Below are positions 1 through 11,859 of a stretch of 64,000 nucleotides of DNA, one piece after another; the first letter of the stretch is position 1, and the number at the start of each line of letters is the position of its first letter. The notes under the pieces are model-generated. The model did not search any database and was not told where the DNA came from. It saw only the letters and a program-made list of their open reading frames with translations. Source of the DNA: Eurosta solidaginis (taxonomy: Eukaryota > Arthropoda > Insecta > Diptera > Tephritidae); contig NC_090319.1 in assembly GCF_040869045.1 (NCBI RefSeq), positions 59,244,779 through 59,308,778 on the forward strand, in the 5' to 3' direction. The position numbers and the translations under genes were made by a program.

Positions 1-611
1 AAAGATATTCAATTTTTGTTAAAAGTTTACTTTAAAAAGTGGGGACGTGTTCGACATCCGATTTTGCTAATTCTTAATTAGAACACATATAGTAATAGGA
101 GTAACATTCCTGCCAAATTTCATTATGATATCTTCAACGACTGCCAAATTACAGCTTCCAAAACTTTTAAAATACCTTTTAAAAGTGAACGTTGCCACGC
201 CCATTGTTTAAAATTTTTCTAATTCTATATTCTGCGTCATAAGGTCAATCCACCTACCAAGTTTCATCGCTTTATTCGTCTTTGGTAATGAATTATCGCA
301 CTTTTTCGGTTTTTCGCAATTTTCGATATCGAAAAAGTGGGCGTGGTTATAGTCCGATTACGATCACTTTAAATAGCGATCTGAGATGAGTGCCCAGGAA
401 CTTACATACAAAATTTCATCAAGATACCTCAAAATTTACTCAAGTTATCGTGTTTACGGACGGACGGCCACGGCTAAATGAATTTCTTTTTTCGCCCAGA
501 TCATTTTTATATATAGAAGTCTATATCTATCTCGATTAGTTTATGCCGTTACAGGGTACCGTTATGCGAACAAAATTAATATACTCTGTGAGTTCTACTC
601 AGCTGAGTATA
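1..611 (+). mobile_element. HINE-A (DINE-1/Helentron-like) copy 1, 3' part
   Basis: This is the 3' portion of the commonest repeat family here, cut by the window edge. It contains the family's blocks in order: the tcaacgactgccaaatta block, several gtgggcgtgg-type boxes, an acggacggac microsatellite, and the terminus ending ctcagctgagtata. The 3' end carries a variant (tttatgccgttac) shared only with the copy at 44.4-45.6 kb, so at least two subfamilies exist. It is non-coding. The DINE-1/Helentron assignment rests on architecture (subterminal inverted repeats, internal tandem repeats, GGAC tract) and is an inference. Confidence 0.7.
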
Positions 612-1219
612 ACTACACATCAGACGCTATTTTAAAGTTTCGCAAATAAACAACAGATGTTTGAATATAAGGCCGAGTGATTTTTCAAACCCTTCTATCT
701 TCAACTTAAGTATGAGGTGAGAATCATTTCAAAGGACGCTGGGACCTACTTACTAAAGGATTTTCCATAACTGATTTCGCTAATGATTTACGCCAATCGG
801 AATATAGAATTTTAGAAAAAATCGGCATTTTTTCGGGTAACTTGCCTTTTTAACAACATAAGGACTATTTGAAAATATGTTTGACTTGGGTCATTTTATT
901 TGAATTCATTGTTCTTTACTAATTTTGTTGAAAAAATTATGCAAAGTGAGCATTTATATTTTTTATATAATTTTTCTTTTAGTGGTTTTCTTTAATAACT
1001 TGGTGAATTGGGTGATGCAAAATCCGTGTGAAGCTGGCATTGAAAGCGCCTGTTTTTTTAAATTACTTTTGAACGGGTAGAAAGAGTTACATTACGCAAT
1101 TGGATTCTTATAAATGGCAGTGGTGTGCATCCGTTGTTACCCCTTTCGACCATACCGTCCAATTTTCGACATGAACAATAAATGGCCTAGACAGTCTTAA
1201 ATCAGTAGAAAATATACTT
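612..1219. other. Unassigned AT-rich spacer
   Basis: I see no convincing coding sequence, RNA gene or repeat boundary here. Confidence 0.4.
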
Positions 1220-1276
1220 AGTACCGCGCCGGACGCCGCCGCCGCCGCGCCGATATTTTTGACATTCGGCGGCGTA
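1220..1276. repeat. GC-rich GCC/GGC repeat
   Basis: A short GC-rich island in AT-rich surroundings, with a run of gccgccgccgccg followed about 20 bp later by ggcggcg. The two arms are complementary and could fold back. It sits just 5' of the first solo LTR. Confidence 0.6.
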
Positions 1277-2052
1277 TATTTCTATTATACATACACACGT
1301 ATATAGCTAGAAGAAAAACATAAAGTACAAATATACTTGTACGAGTACGGGTATATAGCTAAATAACCAAGCATGACATACAACTGTTCTAGAAGGCGTG
1401 TTCGTACCCCAGCGGGTTAGGGGGTCAGAATATACCCACCTATGCCTGTCGTAAGAGGCGACTAAAATACCAGATTCAAGGGCTGTGTAGCGCAATCTTT
1501 CAAGCTTCTTCGGTTCAATTGCCAACCTCACCTACCCGTGGTGAATCCTGTTTCACTAACAAACGAGGATCTGTCCTCATGGAACTTGGTGGTGGGGAAG
1601 GAGGGATGACCTGAAGGTTTAATGTGGCCACATAAATCGTTCCCGAGATGGTCGGGCTAGCACCTTAATGGTGGTGTGTTACCGGAGCGTACCGGATCTG
1701 TATCCGGCAAAGGACCATCACATCGATAACACTCCCCAAAGCCTACGGGGAACAACCTTATCGCTACAACAACAACAACAACATCAAGGCATGTTCGTGT
1801 AACGTCTAGAACTTAGGAGAAATGGGAAAACGAGGTAACCGAGAGCACAAAAGCAGCGGAAGCGGAGGAATCAGTACCAGTTTGATTGAAACACGCTATT
1901 AGTGAAGTATAATTGTTATTCTGAAATGCCAAAGTAGTCTAAATAAAGACCATTTTACAATACTGAATATTGGAGTTATTTATTCGATAGTTCAGAGATT
2001 CGAAAGTTAGCAGAAGGTGCAAAATAATCAGAATGCCCCAAAATTCGCTATA
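1277..2052 (+). mobile_element. Gypsy-type solo LTR 1, split by a short retroposon
   Basis: The first part (about 1277-1405) and second part (about 1799-2052) together match the solo LTR seen intact at 46971-47473. Shared blocks are the accaagca region, ttctagaaggc, aacgtctaga, aataaagaccattttaca and the gaatattggagttatttatt block that precedes the 3' end (ttcgctata here, ttcgttaca elsewhere). A 380-bp retroposon at 1406-1785 interrupts it. No internal retrotransposon region lies next to it. The 5' boundary is uncertain. Confidence 0.7.
1406..1785 (+). mobile_element. CAA-tailed short retroposon (Jockey-dependent SINE-like)
   Basis: A 380-bp non-coding insertion flanked by a 13-bp target duplication with one mismatch (aaggcgtgttcgt at 1393-1405, aaggcatgttcgt at 1786-1798). 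Its 3' end, tatcgctacaacaacaac, closely matches the tails of the Jockey-type LINE fragments at 11.8 and 33.6 kb (ctgctacaacaacaac). That suggests it is moved by that LINE's enzyme or is an internal-deletion derivative of it. It contains the block cgtaagaggcgactaaaata. Confidence 0.75.
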
Positions 2053-2084
2053 GTATGAAAGCATTTATTTGAAGCAATGACGTG

Positions 2085-2200
2085 GATGAATTCGTTTGTA
2101 ACACTTCACCCATCGTAGGAGTGCGGGTTCAAATCCCACTCCCGGGAGAAAAGCCTTTGAAGAGATTTACGAGGTATAATCACCTTGTCCATCCTGATGT
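2085..2200 (+). mobile_element. tRNA-derived SINE fragment (box B)
   Basis: It contains gcgggttcaaatcccactcc, a good match to a Pol III B box (consensus GGTTCGANTCC) within a tRNA-like arm. No convincing A box or cloverleaf is visible, so I treat it as a SINE scrap and not a tRNA gene. Confidence 0.35.
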
Positions 2201-2286
2201 CACGTTGTTTAAATTTTTCCCAATAATTAAACACAATTTTTATATTCTGCAAAAAAAGTTTACCTTTTCTTACAGTTTTCAATTAT

Positions 2287-2654
2287 GTTGTGATATTTAC
2301 ATACACCCGCATATGGCTACAAGATAATCATAAACTACAAATATACTTGTTTATAGATGGCAACCAAGCAGACGATACAAAAGTTCTAGAAGGCGAAACG
2401 TCTAGACCTTAGGAGAAATATGTGAAAGAAGCAACGGAGAGTATAAAAGCAGCGCAAGCTGAGTAATCAGTGGTCAGTTTGATTTAAACACGCAATTAAT
2501 TGTGAAGTTTAAGTGTTATTGTGAAGTACTCTCAAAGTAGTTTAATAAAGACCATTTTGCATTACTGAATATTGGAGTTATTTCTTCAACAGTTTAGCGA
2601 TTCGAACGCTAGCAGAAGATTTAAAATAAGTGGAATTTCCCAAAACGCGTTATA
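2287..2654 (+). mobile_element. Gypsy-type solo LTR 2, 5'-truncated
   Basis: Same family as the intact solo LTR at 46971-47473: the gagagtataaaagcagcgca promoter block, aataaagaccattttgca with a poly(A) signal, then the gaatattggagttattt block. It ends cgttata instead of cgttaca. The 5' part of U3 is missing or diverged. No gag/pol sequence is adjacent. Confidence 0.7.
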
Positions 2655-3780
2655 ACATGCATGTAAATGCAACAACCATGATTTGAGCCAGATAAATCCA
2701 GATACAAGTGTGGTTCAATTTGTGAGCCAGATGAATAATGCTGCCTTTAATAAACCTACATTTTGAAAAATAGATATCGCTGCTTGGGCTTTAGCCGTAT
2801 GTGTTGAATGAAACACAACGGCGACGTCTGCCTATCACAACTCACGGTTACAAAAATATCACGACCTTTGCTTTCCAAGTCTCCCAATGATCCAGAGCAC
2901 TCCCATAAGAATTGAGCGGGATACGGAGCTAGAAAACTTACTTACTTGACTGCTAATGAGTACTGAGGTTTTTGTTCCTCACCTGTACGAAAAATTTAAT
3001 AAGGCACACCATAATTCTAAAAATAATAAATATAGTTTAAAAAAATTAAAAAACACGCAAATATGGTGATATGCAAACAAGCCCCCAAAAAAAAAAAACA
3101 TTTACGAAAACGTCGAACTTTTTTTAAGAGTTTTCTGAATTTTTTTGAGTATGAAATTTTGGACCCCATTAATTATAGTCTAACATAGTAGAAGTTATAG
3201 GTCTCTCGAAATGCGCATTAATTTTTGATAACTTTTTTTTTAATTTTTCTCTGCCTCTCATTCGAAAGGCGGAAAGCTTTACTGTTTTTATGGATGAAAA
3301 TCTGAAACACACTTCAGAGAAAAATCTTCAATAATCAATGCTATTGTCTAAAAAATTCAAAAAAAAATTTACTCATTTACAATTTTGAATCCATAAGATT
3401 TGAAGAATTTTTAAGGCCTTCAATGTCATTTCGAGGTGTTAAAATTGTCCAAATGTAAATTGCAAATAAAAATGTACTTTGCACTTAACTAAAAATCATT
3501 CGAAATGGTTAGACGTTTGATAAATGTTGGTAAGTAAATAAACAAGCTGGCAAACAAATCAAAGAATGTCAAAATAGCAACAAGTTGACTGAATACTGAA
3601 GGTTGCCACAAGTCATCAAAATCCTATTAAAATTGACCAAACTTTCAAAACCACCAAAGCCAAAACCATGTTTTGAATTTAGTAGCCAAAAATAAATGAG
3701 GCCTTTTAATAAAATCGAACGTGAGCTGCGAGTTTCTCAGCACACAAAAAGTAATTAATTTGAAAAAATATTAATAAAAA
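2655..3780. other. Unassigned AT-rich region
   Basis: It holds poly(A) and poly(T) runs and no recognisable gene or repeat end. Confidence 0.4.
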
Positions 3781-5966
3781 CAAGTAAGAAAGTCTAAGTT
3801 CGGGTGAAACCCAACATTACATACTCAGTTGAGAGCTATGGTGACAACATAAGGGAAAATAAATAAATAAGTATTTTATGAGGGAGTGGGTCATATTTCT
3901 ATAGGTGGATTCCTTCTCGAGATATCGTCATAAGGGTGGACCAAGGATGACTCTAGAATTTGTTTGTATTAATGAGGGTTTTAAATGGGAGTGGTGGCAG
4001 TTGTATAAGTGAAGGCGTTTTCCAGATATCGACCAAAATGTGGACCACGGTGACCCAGAACATCATCTGTTGGATACTGTTAATTTATTTATATATTTAA
4101 TACCACGAACAGTATTCCTGGTGTGACACCCATTTTACAAAGTTTATTTCTAAAGTTATATTTTGCGTCAATAAACCAATCCAATTACCACGTTTCATCC
4201 CTTTTTCGTATTTGGTATAAGAATTATGGCATTTTTTTCATTTTTCCAAATTTTCGATATCGAAAAAGTGGGCGTGGTCATAGCCGGATCTCGGCCATTT
4301 TTTATACCAATTCAAAGTGAGTTCGGATAAGTTCGTGAACTGAGTTTAGTAAAGATATATCGATTTTTGCTCAAGTTATCGTGTTAACGGCCGAGCGGAA
4401 GGACAGACGGTCGACTGTGTATAAAAACTGGGCATGGCTTCAACCGATTTCGCCCTTTTTCACAGAAATAAGTTATCGTCCTAGAATCTAAGCCCCTACC
4501 AAATTTCAAAAGGATTGGTAAATTTTTGTTAGACTTATGGCATTAAAAGTATCCTAGACAAATTAAATAAAAGGGGCGGAGCCCCGCCCATTTTGAAATT
4601 TTCTTTTATTTTTGTATTTTGTTGCACCATATCATTACAGGAGTTGAATGTTGACATAAATTACTTATATACTGTAAAGATATTAAATTTTTTGTTAAAA
4701 TTTTACTTTAAAATTTTTTTTTTTTAAAAGTGCGCGTGGTCGTTCGCCGATTTTGCTAATTTTTATTAAGCATACATATAGTAATAGGAGTAACGTTCCT
4801 ACCAAATTTCATCATGATATCTTCAACGACTGCCAAATTACAGCTTGCAAAAGTTTTAAATTACCATCTTTTAAAAGTGGGCGGTGCCACGCCCATTGTC
4901 CAAAATTTTACTAATTTTCTATTCTGAGTCATAAGTTCAACTCACCTACCAAGTTCCATCGCTTTATCCGTCTTTGGTAATGAATTATCGCACTTTTTCG
5001 GTTTTTCGAAATTTTCGATATCGAAAAAGTGGGCGTGGTTATAGTCCGATATCGTTCATTTTAAATAGCGATCTGAGATGAGTGCTCCCTACCTACATAC
5101 CAAATTTCATCAAGTTACCTCAAAATTTACTCAAGTTATCGTGTTAACGGACGGACGGCCATGGCTCAATCAAATTTTTTTCGAGGCTGCGCAATAATAC
5201 ATATACATATGTTTCTATTTTGAACTCATTTTCGTTCAAAAGAAGCAAAAAAGGATACAGGGGCTACCATTAATGAATTTGAGTGGGCAAAAATGCTGTT
5301 TAACAGTTGTAGCTATGAAAAAAAATGATTATGTCAAATTTCGTTCTGATTCGAAAATTTTTGTTCGACTTATGGCATTAAAAATATGTTGGAAAGAGTA
5401 ACAAAAAAAGGGCCGGGTTACGCCCATTTTCAAAATTTGTTTAAGTTTTGTTCTTAGCTCAACAATATCACTTCTGAGGTAGAATATCGGTCAAATGTAG
5501 TTAAATGCCATGAGTTATTGCAAATCTTTGTTAAGGTTAGACCTTTAGGAAAAGTGGGCGGTCACCCTCAACGAATTTTCATTATCTTCACTCAGACTAT
5601 ATAATTCGGTAAATATAGTGTCTCTGTCTAATTTAAATGTAATATCTTTAAGGGCTTTTTCGGTTTTTCGAAATTTTCGATATCGAAAAAGTGGGCGTGG
5701 TTATAGTCCGATATCGTTCATTTTAAATAGCGATCTGAGATGAGTGCTCCCTACCTACATACCAAATTTCATCAAGTTACCTCAAAATTTACTCAAGTTA
5801 TCGTGTTAACGGACGGACGGCCATGGCTCAATCAAATTTTTTTCGATCCTGATGATTTTGATATATGGAAGTCTATATCTATCTCGATTCCTTTATACCT
5901 GTACAACCAACCGTTATCCAATCAAAGTTAATATACTCTGTGAGCTCTGCTCAACTGAGTATAAAA
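3781..5966 (+). mobile_element. HINE-A copy 2, rearranged
   Basis: It starts with caagtaagaaagtctaagtt, then the subterminal atactcagttgagagct, and ends gctcaactgagtata near 5965, so both ends of the family are present. The 3' third is rearranged: a 192-bp block (4993-5184) recurs at 5655-5846, and between them lies a 476-bp block (5184-5659) that belongs to the next element, where it recurs at 6066-6541. It is non-coding. Confidence 0.75.
4993..5846 (+). repeat. Direct duplication, 192-bp block A (two copies)
   Basis: Positions 4993-5184 and 5655-5846 are the same length and appear identical by eye. They contain the gaaattttcgatatcgaaaa box and the acggacggacggccatggc tract. Confidence 0.85.
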
Positions 5967-6541
5967 ACAACTAAGAAGGTCTAAGTTCGGTTGAAAGCGA
6001 AAATTAAATACCCAGCTGTGCATCTGATATGTTGTTGTTTGCTTTGTGTGGTTAATAGTGTTATAAGGCTGCGCAATAATACATATACATATGTTTCTAT
6101 TTTGAACTCATTTTCGTTCAAAAGAAGCAAAAAAGGATACAGGGGCTACCATTAATGAATTTGAATGGGCAAAAATGCTGTTTAACAGTTGTAGCTATGA
6201 AAAAAAATGATTATGTCAAATTTCGTTCTGATTCGAAAATTTTTGTTCGACTTATGGCATTAAAAATATGTTGGAAAGAGTAACAAAAAAAGGGCCGGGT
6301 TACGCCCATTTTCAAAATTTGTTTAAGTTTTGTTCTTAGCTCAACAATATCACTTCTGAGGTAGAATATCGGTCAAATGTAGTTAAATGCCATGAGTTAT
6401 TGCAAATCTTTGTTAAGGTTAGACCTTTAGGAAAAGTGGGCGGTCACCCTCAACGAATTTTCATTATCTTCACTCAGACTATATAATTCGGTAAATATAG
6501 TGTCTCTGTCTAATTTAAATGTAATATCTTTAAGGGCTTTT
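5184..6541 (+). repeat. Direct duplication, 476-bp block B (two copies)
   Basis: Positions 5184-5659 and 6066-6541 are both 476 bp and almost identical; I noticed one difference (gagtgggc versus gaatgggc). The second copy is in its natural context inside the following HINE-type element. Confidence 0.85.
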
Positions 6542-7253
6542 GATTTAGGGCTTCTTAAACTTCCAAATTTTGTTTTTTAAAATTTTTGGAATTTATATTA
6601 TGCGTCATAAAATCAACTCGCTTACCAAATTTCATTAGCTTAGCGGTATTCGATTTGAATTATCTCATCTTTCCATTTTTTCAAAATTTTCGATATCGAA
6701 AAAGTGGGCGTGGTTATCATCCGATTTCGCTCATTTTCAATGCCGGGTTTAGTGAAGATAACTCAATATTTGCTCAAGTTATCGAGTGAACGGACGAACT
6801 AACAGACGGACGGACATGGCTTAATACAATTTTTTTCGATACTGATTATTTTAATATTTATCTCGATTCCTTTATACCTGTACAACCAACCAAGCGGTTA
6901 CGCAACCAAATTGAGTTGGCTTATTGTACGTTCACACTTGAATTTAAATATGCAAATGCGTACACTTGATCTCCACTATGACCTTTGCAAATATTTTGAA
7001 GTTTGTTTATTTATAAATTTTTTTTTTTTATTTGACTTAGTATTAAGTTGTGTGAAAGCAGTTGCTATGCTCTCAGTTCATTCGCAAACTGAGGATTTAG
7101 TGAAGATATCTCAATATTTGCTCAAATTATCGAGTGAACGGACGAACTAACTGACGGACGGGCATGGCTTAATAAAATTTTTTTTCGATACTGAATATTT
7201 TAATATTTATCTCGATTCTTTTATACCTGTACAACCAACCGTTATCCAATCAA
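5971..7253 (+). mobile_element. HINE-type element, divergent subfamily, with duplicated tail
   Basis: It begins aagaaggtctaagttcgg directly after copy 2 and carries family blocks (gatatcgaaaaagtgggcg, acagacggacggacatggc, the cgattcctttatacctgtac tail). The tail segment beginning tttagtgaagata appears at about 6746 and again at about 7097, separated by a 209-bp block (6891-7099). Confidence 0.65.
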
Positions 7254-7967
7254 AGTTGTAATACTGGGGCGAATGTTGACATCACTAGGCTGTTAGTAAA
7301 TAATCAGCAACAACAAATTTAGTAAGCGGCCAAACTTATGCATATGCTCACACATAACCAGCAGCTCGAAGTGAAGATATCTCACACACACACATGAAGT
7401 TATCAGCCGAAGTTGTTACTCACACATACACATGTATATAGCTCAATTACCAAGCAGGAGATACAACAGTTCTAGAAGGTGAAACATCTAGACCTTTGGA
7501 GAAATATGCGTACGAGGCAGCAGAGAGTATAAAAGCAGTGCAAGCTGAGTAATAACTAATCACTTTTGATTTAAACACGCTATAGGTTGTGAAGTACTAC
7601 TCCCAAAGTAATCTAAATAAAGACCAGTTTGCAATACTGAATATTGGAGTGATTTATTCAACAGTGTAGCGATTCGAACGTTAGCAGAAGGTGCATAAAT
7701 ATCAGAAATCCCCAGAATTTGTTACAATAACATGTGTACAAGTGCAGCTGGGTATATTAGTCAAGCGGTTATGCAACCAAATTGAGTTGGCTTATTGTAC
7801 TACGTTCACACTTGAATTTGAATATGCAAATGCGTACACTTGATCTCCACAATGACCTTTGCAAATATTTTGAAGTTTGTTTATTTATTTTTTTTTTTTA
7901 TTTGACTTAGTATTAAGTTGTGTGAAACTAGTTGCTATGCTCTCAGTTCATGGGCAACTGAGGATTA
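6891..7967 (+). repeat. Direct duplication flanking solo LTR 3
   Basis: The block caagcggttacgcaaccaaa through the ctcagttca region (6891-7099) recurs with small changes at 7762-7967. The solo LTR at 7265-7726 and a second copy of the HINE tail lie between them. Confidence 0.75.
7265..7726 (+). mobile_element. Gypsy-type solo LTR 3
   Basis: It runs from tggggcgaatgttgac (first bases diverged from TGTGGC) to gaatttgttaca. The promoter-like gagagtataaaagcagtgca and the aataaagaccagtttgcaat block are present. The flanks atac and ataa are an imperfect 4-bp duplication. It lies at a rearranged HINE tail. Confidence 0.75.
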
Positions 7968-8574
7968 GCATATGTGATACGTACGGTTGGTTGTAGTGGC
8001 TCAAATTTGAGTAATCTTTTTCGTGAAACTTTTTGTCACCTCATAGAGATTTTGGTAAATATTATTGATTAATTGGATTTCATATATTGGTATTTTACAC
8101 AAAATCTTAATATGCGCCAAGTTTTAGTTTAATAATAATTTAACTTGGATTTATCACCAACAAAAAGCAGCTGCGCGTTGACATCCAATCCCAGCTCTGA
8201 CGTCTGCATTCACTTCATCCGAACATTGTGAGATATCCTTAAGTAGCGTACGCTATTGAACTAGCGTGGATAAAAGAAGATCTCAGTAAACTATCTTTGA
8301 CTTTTTTTAGATTCCTGAAGTTCACAGAATAAGTTCATCAGGCGTCGGCGCAGTTGGTTGTGTTTCATTTGGAGTAATCCCCATTAAGCATACGTATCAA
8401 TGAATAGCAGGAAAAATGCTTCATTTGAGAATATGTTTCAGAATCACACCAACTTCAACACGATAGATGAACTCCCAACTATAAAAACTGTACAAAAATC
8501 TTCCTGTTTGATATTGAGGTTAAGTAACGCCCTATTTGAGAGTTTTGCCTCAATATATACCAAATTTATAATAA
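7968..8574. other. Unassigned spacer
   Basis: No supported gene or repeat. Confidence 0.4.
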
Positions 8575-8945
8575 ATCTTGCTCTTAGTCTTCATTTTCTT
8601 CTGCTTCCTTTCTTTCTTGCCCTGCTCCTACTCTTCTTCTCCTTCTCCTTTTCATTGTCTTTCTAGTTCTCTTTCTCTTTCTACTACTAAATCTACTTTT
8701 ACTTCTATGTCACCTTCTCTTGTCGTTGTTTATCTACTTTTCCTTCTCCTCATCCATCTCCTTTTCTTATTCCTAACTACTTTTTTTCCTTCTCTCTCTC
8801 CCCCTTTTTTCTCCTTCTCATTTTACTCCTTCTTTCAAGTTACCTTCGTATTCTTCTTCTTCTAGTTTCTCTTCTCCATCTCGCTCTTCCTTTCCTTCTC
8901 GCTCCTACTTTCCATCTTCTCTTTTGTCCTCATTCTCACACACGT
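8575..8945. repeat. Long polypyrimidine (CTT/CTTCTC) tract
   Basis: About 370 bp that is overwhelmingly C and T on the plus strand, with imperfect cttctt, cttttc and ctctct repeats. Open frames across it encode only Ser/Leu/Phe-rich low-complexity peptide and are not credible genes. Confidence 0.85.
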
Positions 8946-11425
8946 CTGCTCTCTATTTCCGTCTCACTAAAGAGGTCAAATACAACAGTGCCAGTGTACC
9001 GGACGTCAATGAAGGGCAACCCATGACAAACTTTGCCTCTATCATAGCCTACATTCCTTCATCCTAGATAAAAAATGAGAAATTTACCATACTCACCGCA
9101 ACGATTATCGGCTTATAGAAGAACCAAGCTCCAACTAAGAGCCCTGATTAAGTACGTTTCTGCACGATGTTTTATCTCATACAAATCTGAGACCAAACTA
9201 AAACCTCCTACAACAAACACAACAACAGTGGCTAACCTTTCGAAAGAGCCGGAGAGGATTTTTCACTTGCGGAACACTAAAGGATCAGTTGGCACGACTT
9301 GCAGTAGGGGATTTTATGCAACTCTTTAGCAATAGGATGTCTGAAACTTTGGAAAATGGCTGCAAGGATAAAACCGGCAGTAACAACCCAACAGGTACTA
9401 TCTCTTTTTGTAGTTTACTCTGATGTCTTATTGTGAGAAAATTTAGTATCACTAGGTCGGTGTTATAAGGAAGTCGCTGTCAGGATTGTCCGAACCTATG
9501 CTACATAGTTTCACGTATCTGCGATAGTCTTAAATTTTACCTTTAATTGCTCTTTTATATCTATCCGCACTACTGACGATCAGTAATTACAGGATTTATC
9601 TCGGGTTTCTATTTCGATTACGATCGAGATCGTTTATGTCCAAAATGACGGTAGGATCAAAATTGTCGACAACCTTTGTTAGCGTGATTAGTGCTTTCCA
9701 CCTTACCGACTTTACCCATGGAGCTGTCAGAGTTAGTAATGCAGATTAAGTAAACAAAAATTATATTTCTGAAGGAGAATCTCGCAATGGTCTCTTCTAG
9801 CTTCTTGCAGGTTTAGATCTACGGCTCATCCAACTTTCACAGAAACTAAGCCTCAACGACTCTAAAATCTTACCCTGCGTCAGACTAAATACGCTAAAAA
9901 TTACTCCATGGATTACTCTTCTATACTCAGATCCTAGAGGTATATAAAAAGAGCATCTTTTCCGAACGAAGCTCATTCTTTATGAAAAAAAGCAAAGAGG
10001 ATTTACCAGAAAAGTTCGGCGAAGGACTGCAGTTTTTAAGTGTTAGACAAAGTATTACCGAATATGGATGAAAATATCATTCCTTCTTACAGAATCCCGG
10101 AGAGGATGAAATTTAAAAAGACTGACTTTTTTACTAAATTCTGTCGTGCGAGACTAAACCAACTCCAAAACGGATTTGATATTTATTTTAAGATGTCCAA
10201 ACTAAAATGTCAGACAAAGTTAATTCTGACCGAGTTTCTCAATAATATTCTCATTGTTCACATTATTTTATTTATGTGCTTTGAAAGCAGCCGCGAAGAA
10301 CACGGAATATATTAGACCAACAACTGGCACACTCCAAAACTCCTGAAGTTTTTCGCAACTGAAAGAATCACTACATCTATGGTGGCTAATATTGGTTTGC
10401 TTGACATTCTTACGGTCTTTGCTAGCCCGATATTGCATCAATCTAACGCCCCATTTTAATTCTCAAGAGTTGTAATGATCTGCTTAGTAATCAGAGACTT
10501 TGACCGTTTTTAGTGAATATGCGGGAAGGTCATCAGTTTCAGAGTCCACTTGCTCATGTCCCCTTAATCGCATCGTGCTGAACTTGTATTTTGTTTTTGC
10601 GACTACGAGGGATAGTCAATGAGGAAAGAGATTTCGATGATGCTTATAGTAGGAATCAAAGAGTTTGGGAGTCACTTCCATTGAGATACTAGATCAGAGC
10701 GTAGAAAAATATTCGATGCCCAAGTAGATTCAGAGAAAATACTTTAGAGACTAAAGTGGCAAACCCAATAAGAAAGAACTTCCGCGATGACCTTATTACA
10801 AAATTGTACAAAAAATTTGCCCAAATCCCAAAATAAAGCTACAAATCTTCCAAAACTCAAAGCAGTAGTTAAGTATGCTTGAGAATTCAGAATGGATACT
10901 AGAAACTGTTTTGGATGCTAAATATAGTAGAGCCATAACAATTACGTTTTAATAGCAGAAAACAGGTTAGAAATAAACCAGCTAGAAAGGGTAAACACAA
11001 CAACTATGAATAAATTTCAAGCATCAAGATTAACCGCAACGAAGCGGACAAGTAGCTGCTGGGCTGATGATGATGGCTGACGTTAAACGTGTAAGTCGGT
11101 CAGTTGGTTGAATTTATGACTGGCATTGCTGTGAATTAACTGGAATCGAAAGCGGCTTAGAATTTTTAAATGGAATGCCTAAAGAGGTGCTATTACTTAG
11201 AATGGGGAATGTAAACATCGTCTTACAAACATAAATATGTATCTACCAAGATATGAATGCAGTGAGAAGAGAGTGCGTTAAAGAAATAGTAAATATTTGA
11301 AATGAGCAATGAAATGGATAAAAATGAAAGAAAGATATTGGTGATGACATGATATGAGGTAGTGATCTTTGTTTTTGTTTGGTTTTTGTATTTCTTTTAG
11401 AATTGGATAAAGAAAGTGAGTCAGT
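8946..11425. other. Unassigned intergenic sequence
   Basis: About 2.5 kb of moderately AT-rich sequence. Open frames of 84 aa (9075-9329) and 91 aa (10040-10315) resemble nothing I know and show no domain, so I do not call genes. Confidence 0.4.
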
Positions 11426-11461
11426 GAGTACTCGTAGAAGAGACGAAATCTACGAGTACTC
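11426..11461. repeat. 12-bp perfect inverted repeat
   Basis: gagtactcgtag (11426-11437) and ctacgagtactc (11450-11461) are reverse complements with a 12-bp loop. They lie just upstream of the Jockey fragment. An acgaaat word here recurs after the LINE tail and may be part of a degenerate target duplication. Confidence 0.6.
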
Positions 11462-11462
11462 C

Positions 11463-11815
11463 AGTTCTTAAAGTAAAATGCCCAGAACTCGCAGAAGGGA
11501 AGGCACTCTCCCTAGGGAAACGCGTGTCACTCTAGCTCAACTTCGATCTGGATACTGTAACAAGTTAAACTCTTACCTATCCAGAATCAACCCCGACATA
11601 CAAAATGTTTGTCCTGTGTGCAATATGTCCCCACATGACACCAACCATCTCTTCTATTGCAATGTGGAACCAACGCCTCTAAAACACCTCTCACTATGGT
11701 CCAACCCTGTTGAAACGACAAGTTTCCTTGGACCCCCGTTAGAGGAAATTGATGACAATTTGTGATCGGGCGCACCTATTGTATGGGGCGAAGCACTGCT
11801 ACAACAACAACAACG
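11463..11815 (+). mobile_element. Jockey-type LINE, 3' end (RT C-terminus)
   Basis: The coding part (11478-11765, 95 aa) is the C-terminus of a Jockey-clade LINE polyprotein. It holds LAQLRSGYCNKLNSYLSRI, then the zinc-binding cluster CPVCNMSPHDTNHLFYC, then SLWSNPVE and the terminal LEEIDDNL before a stop. A 3' UTR of about 45 bp ends in ctacaacaacaacaacg. The endonuclease and RT core are absent, which is ordinary 5' truncation. The short frame on the opposite strand is a shadow. The fragment at 33.25-33.64 kb is the same family but lacks exactly this cysteine-rich segment. Confidence 0.8.
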
Positions 11816-11859
11816 AAATTCACGACTGATTTAGAGTGCAAAGCATGCCGCGACCTCCA

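Noticed and set aside
5740..5931. 63-aa ORF found repeatedly in HINE copies
   Set aside because: It recurs only because the HINE 3' third is conserved in DNA; the reading frame shifts between copies and spans the GGAC microsatellite.
8400..8865. Two overlapping plus-strand ORFs of 88 and 95 aa
   Set aside because: Mostly Ser/Leu/Phe encoded by the polypyrimidine tract; low complexity, no domain.
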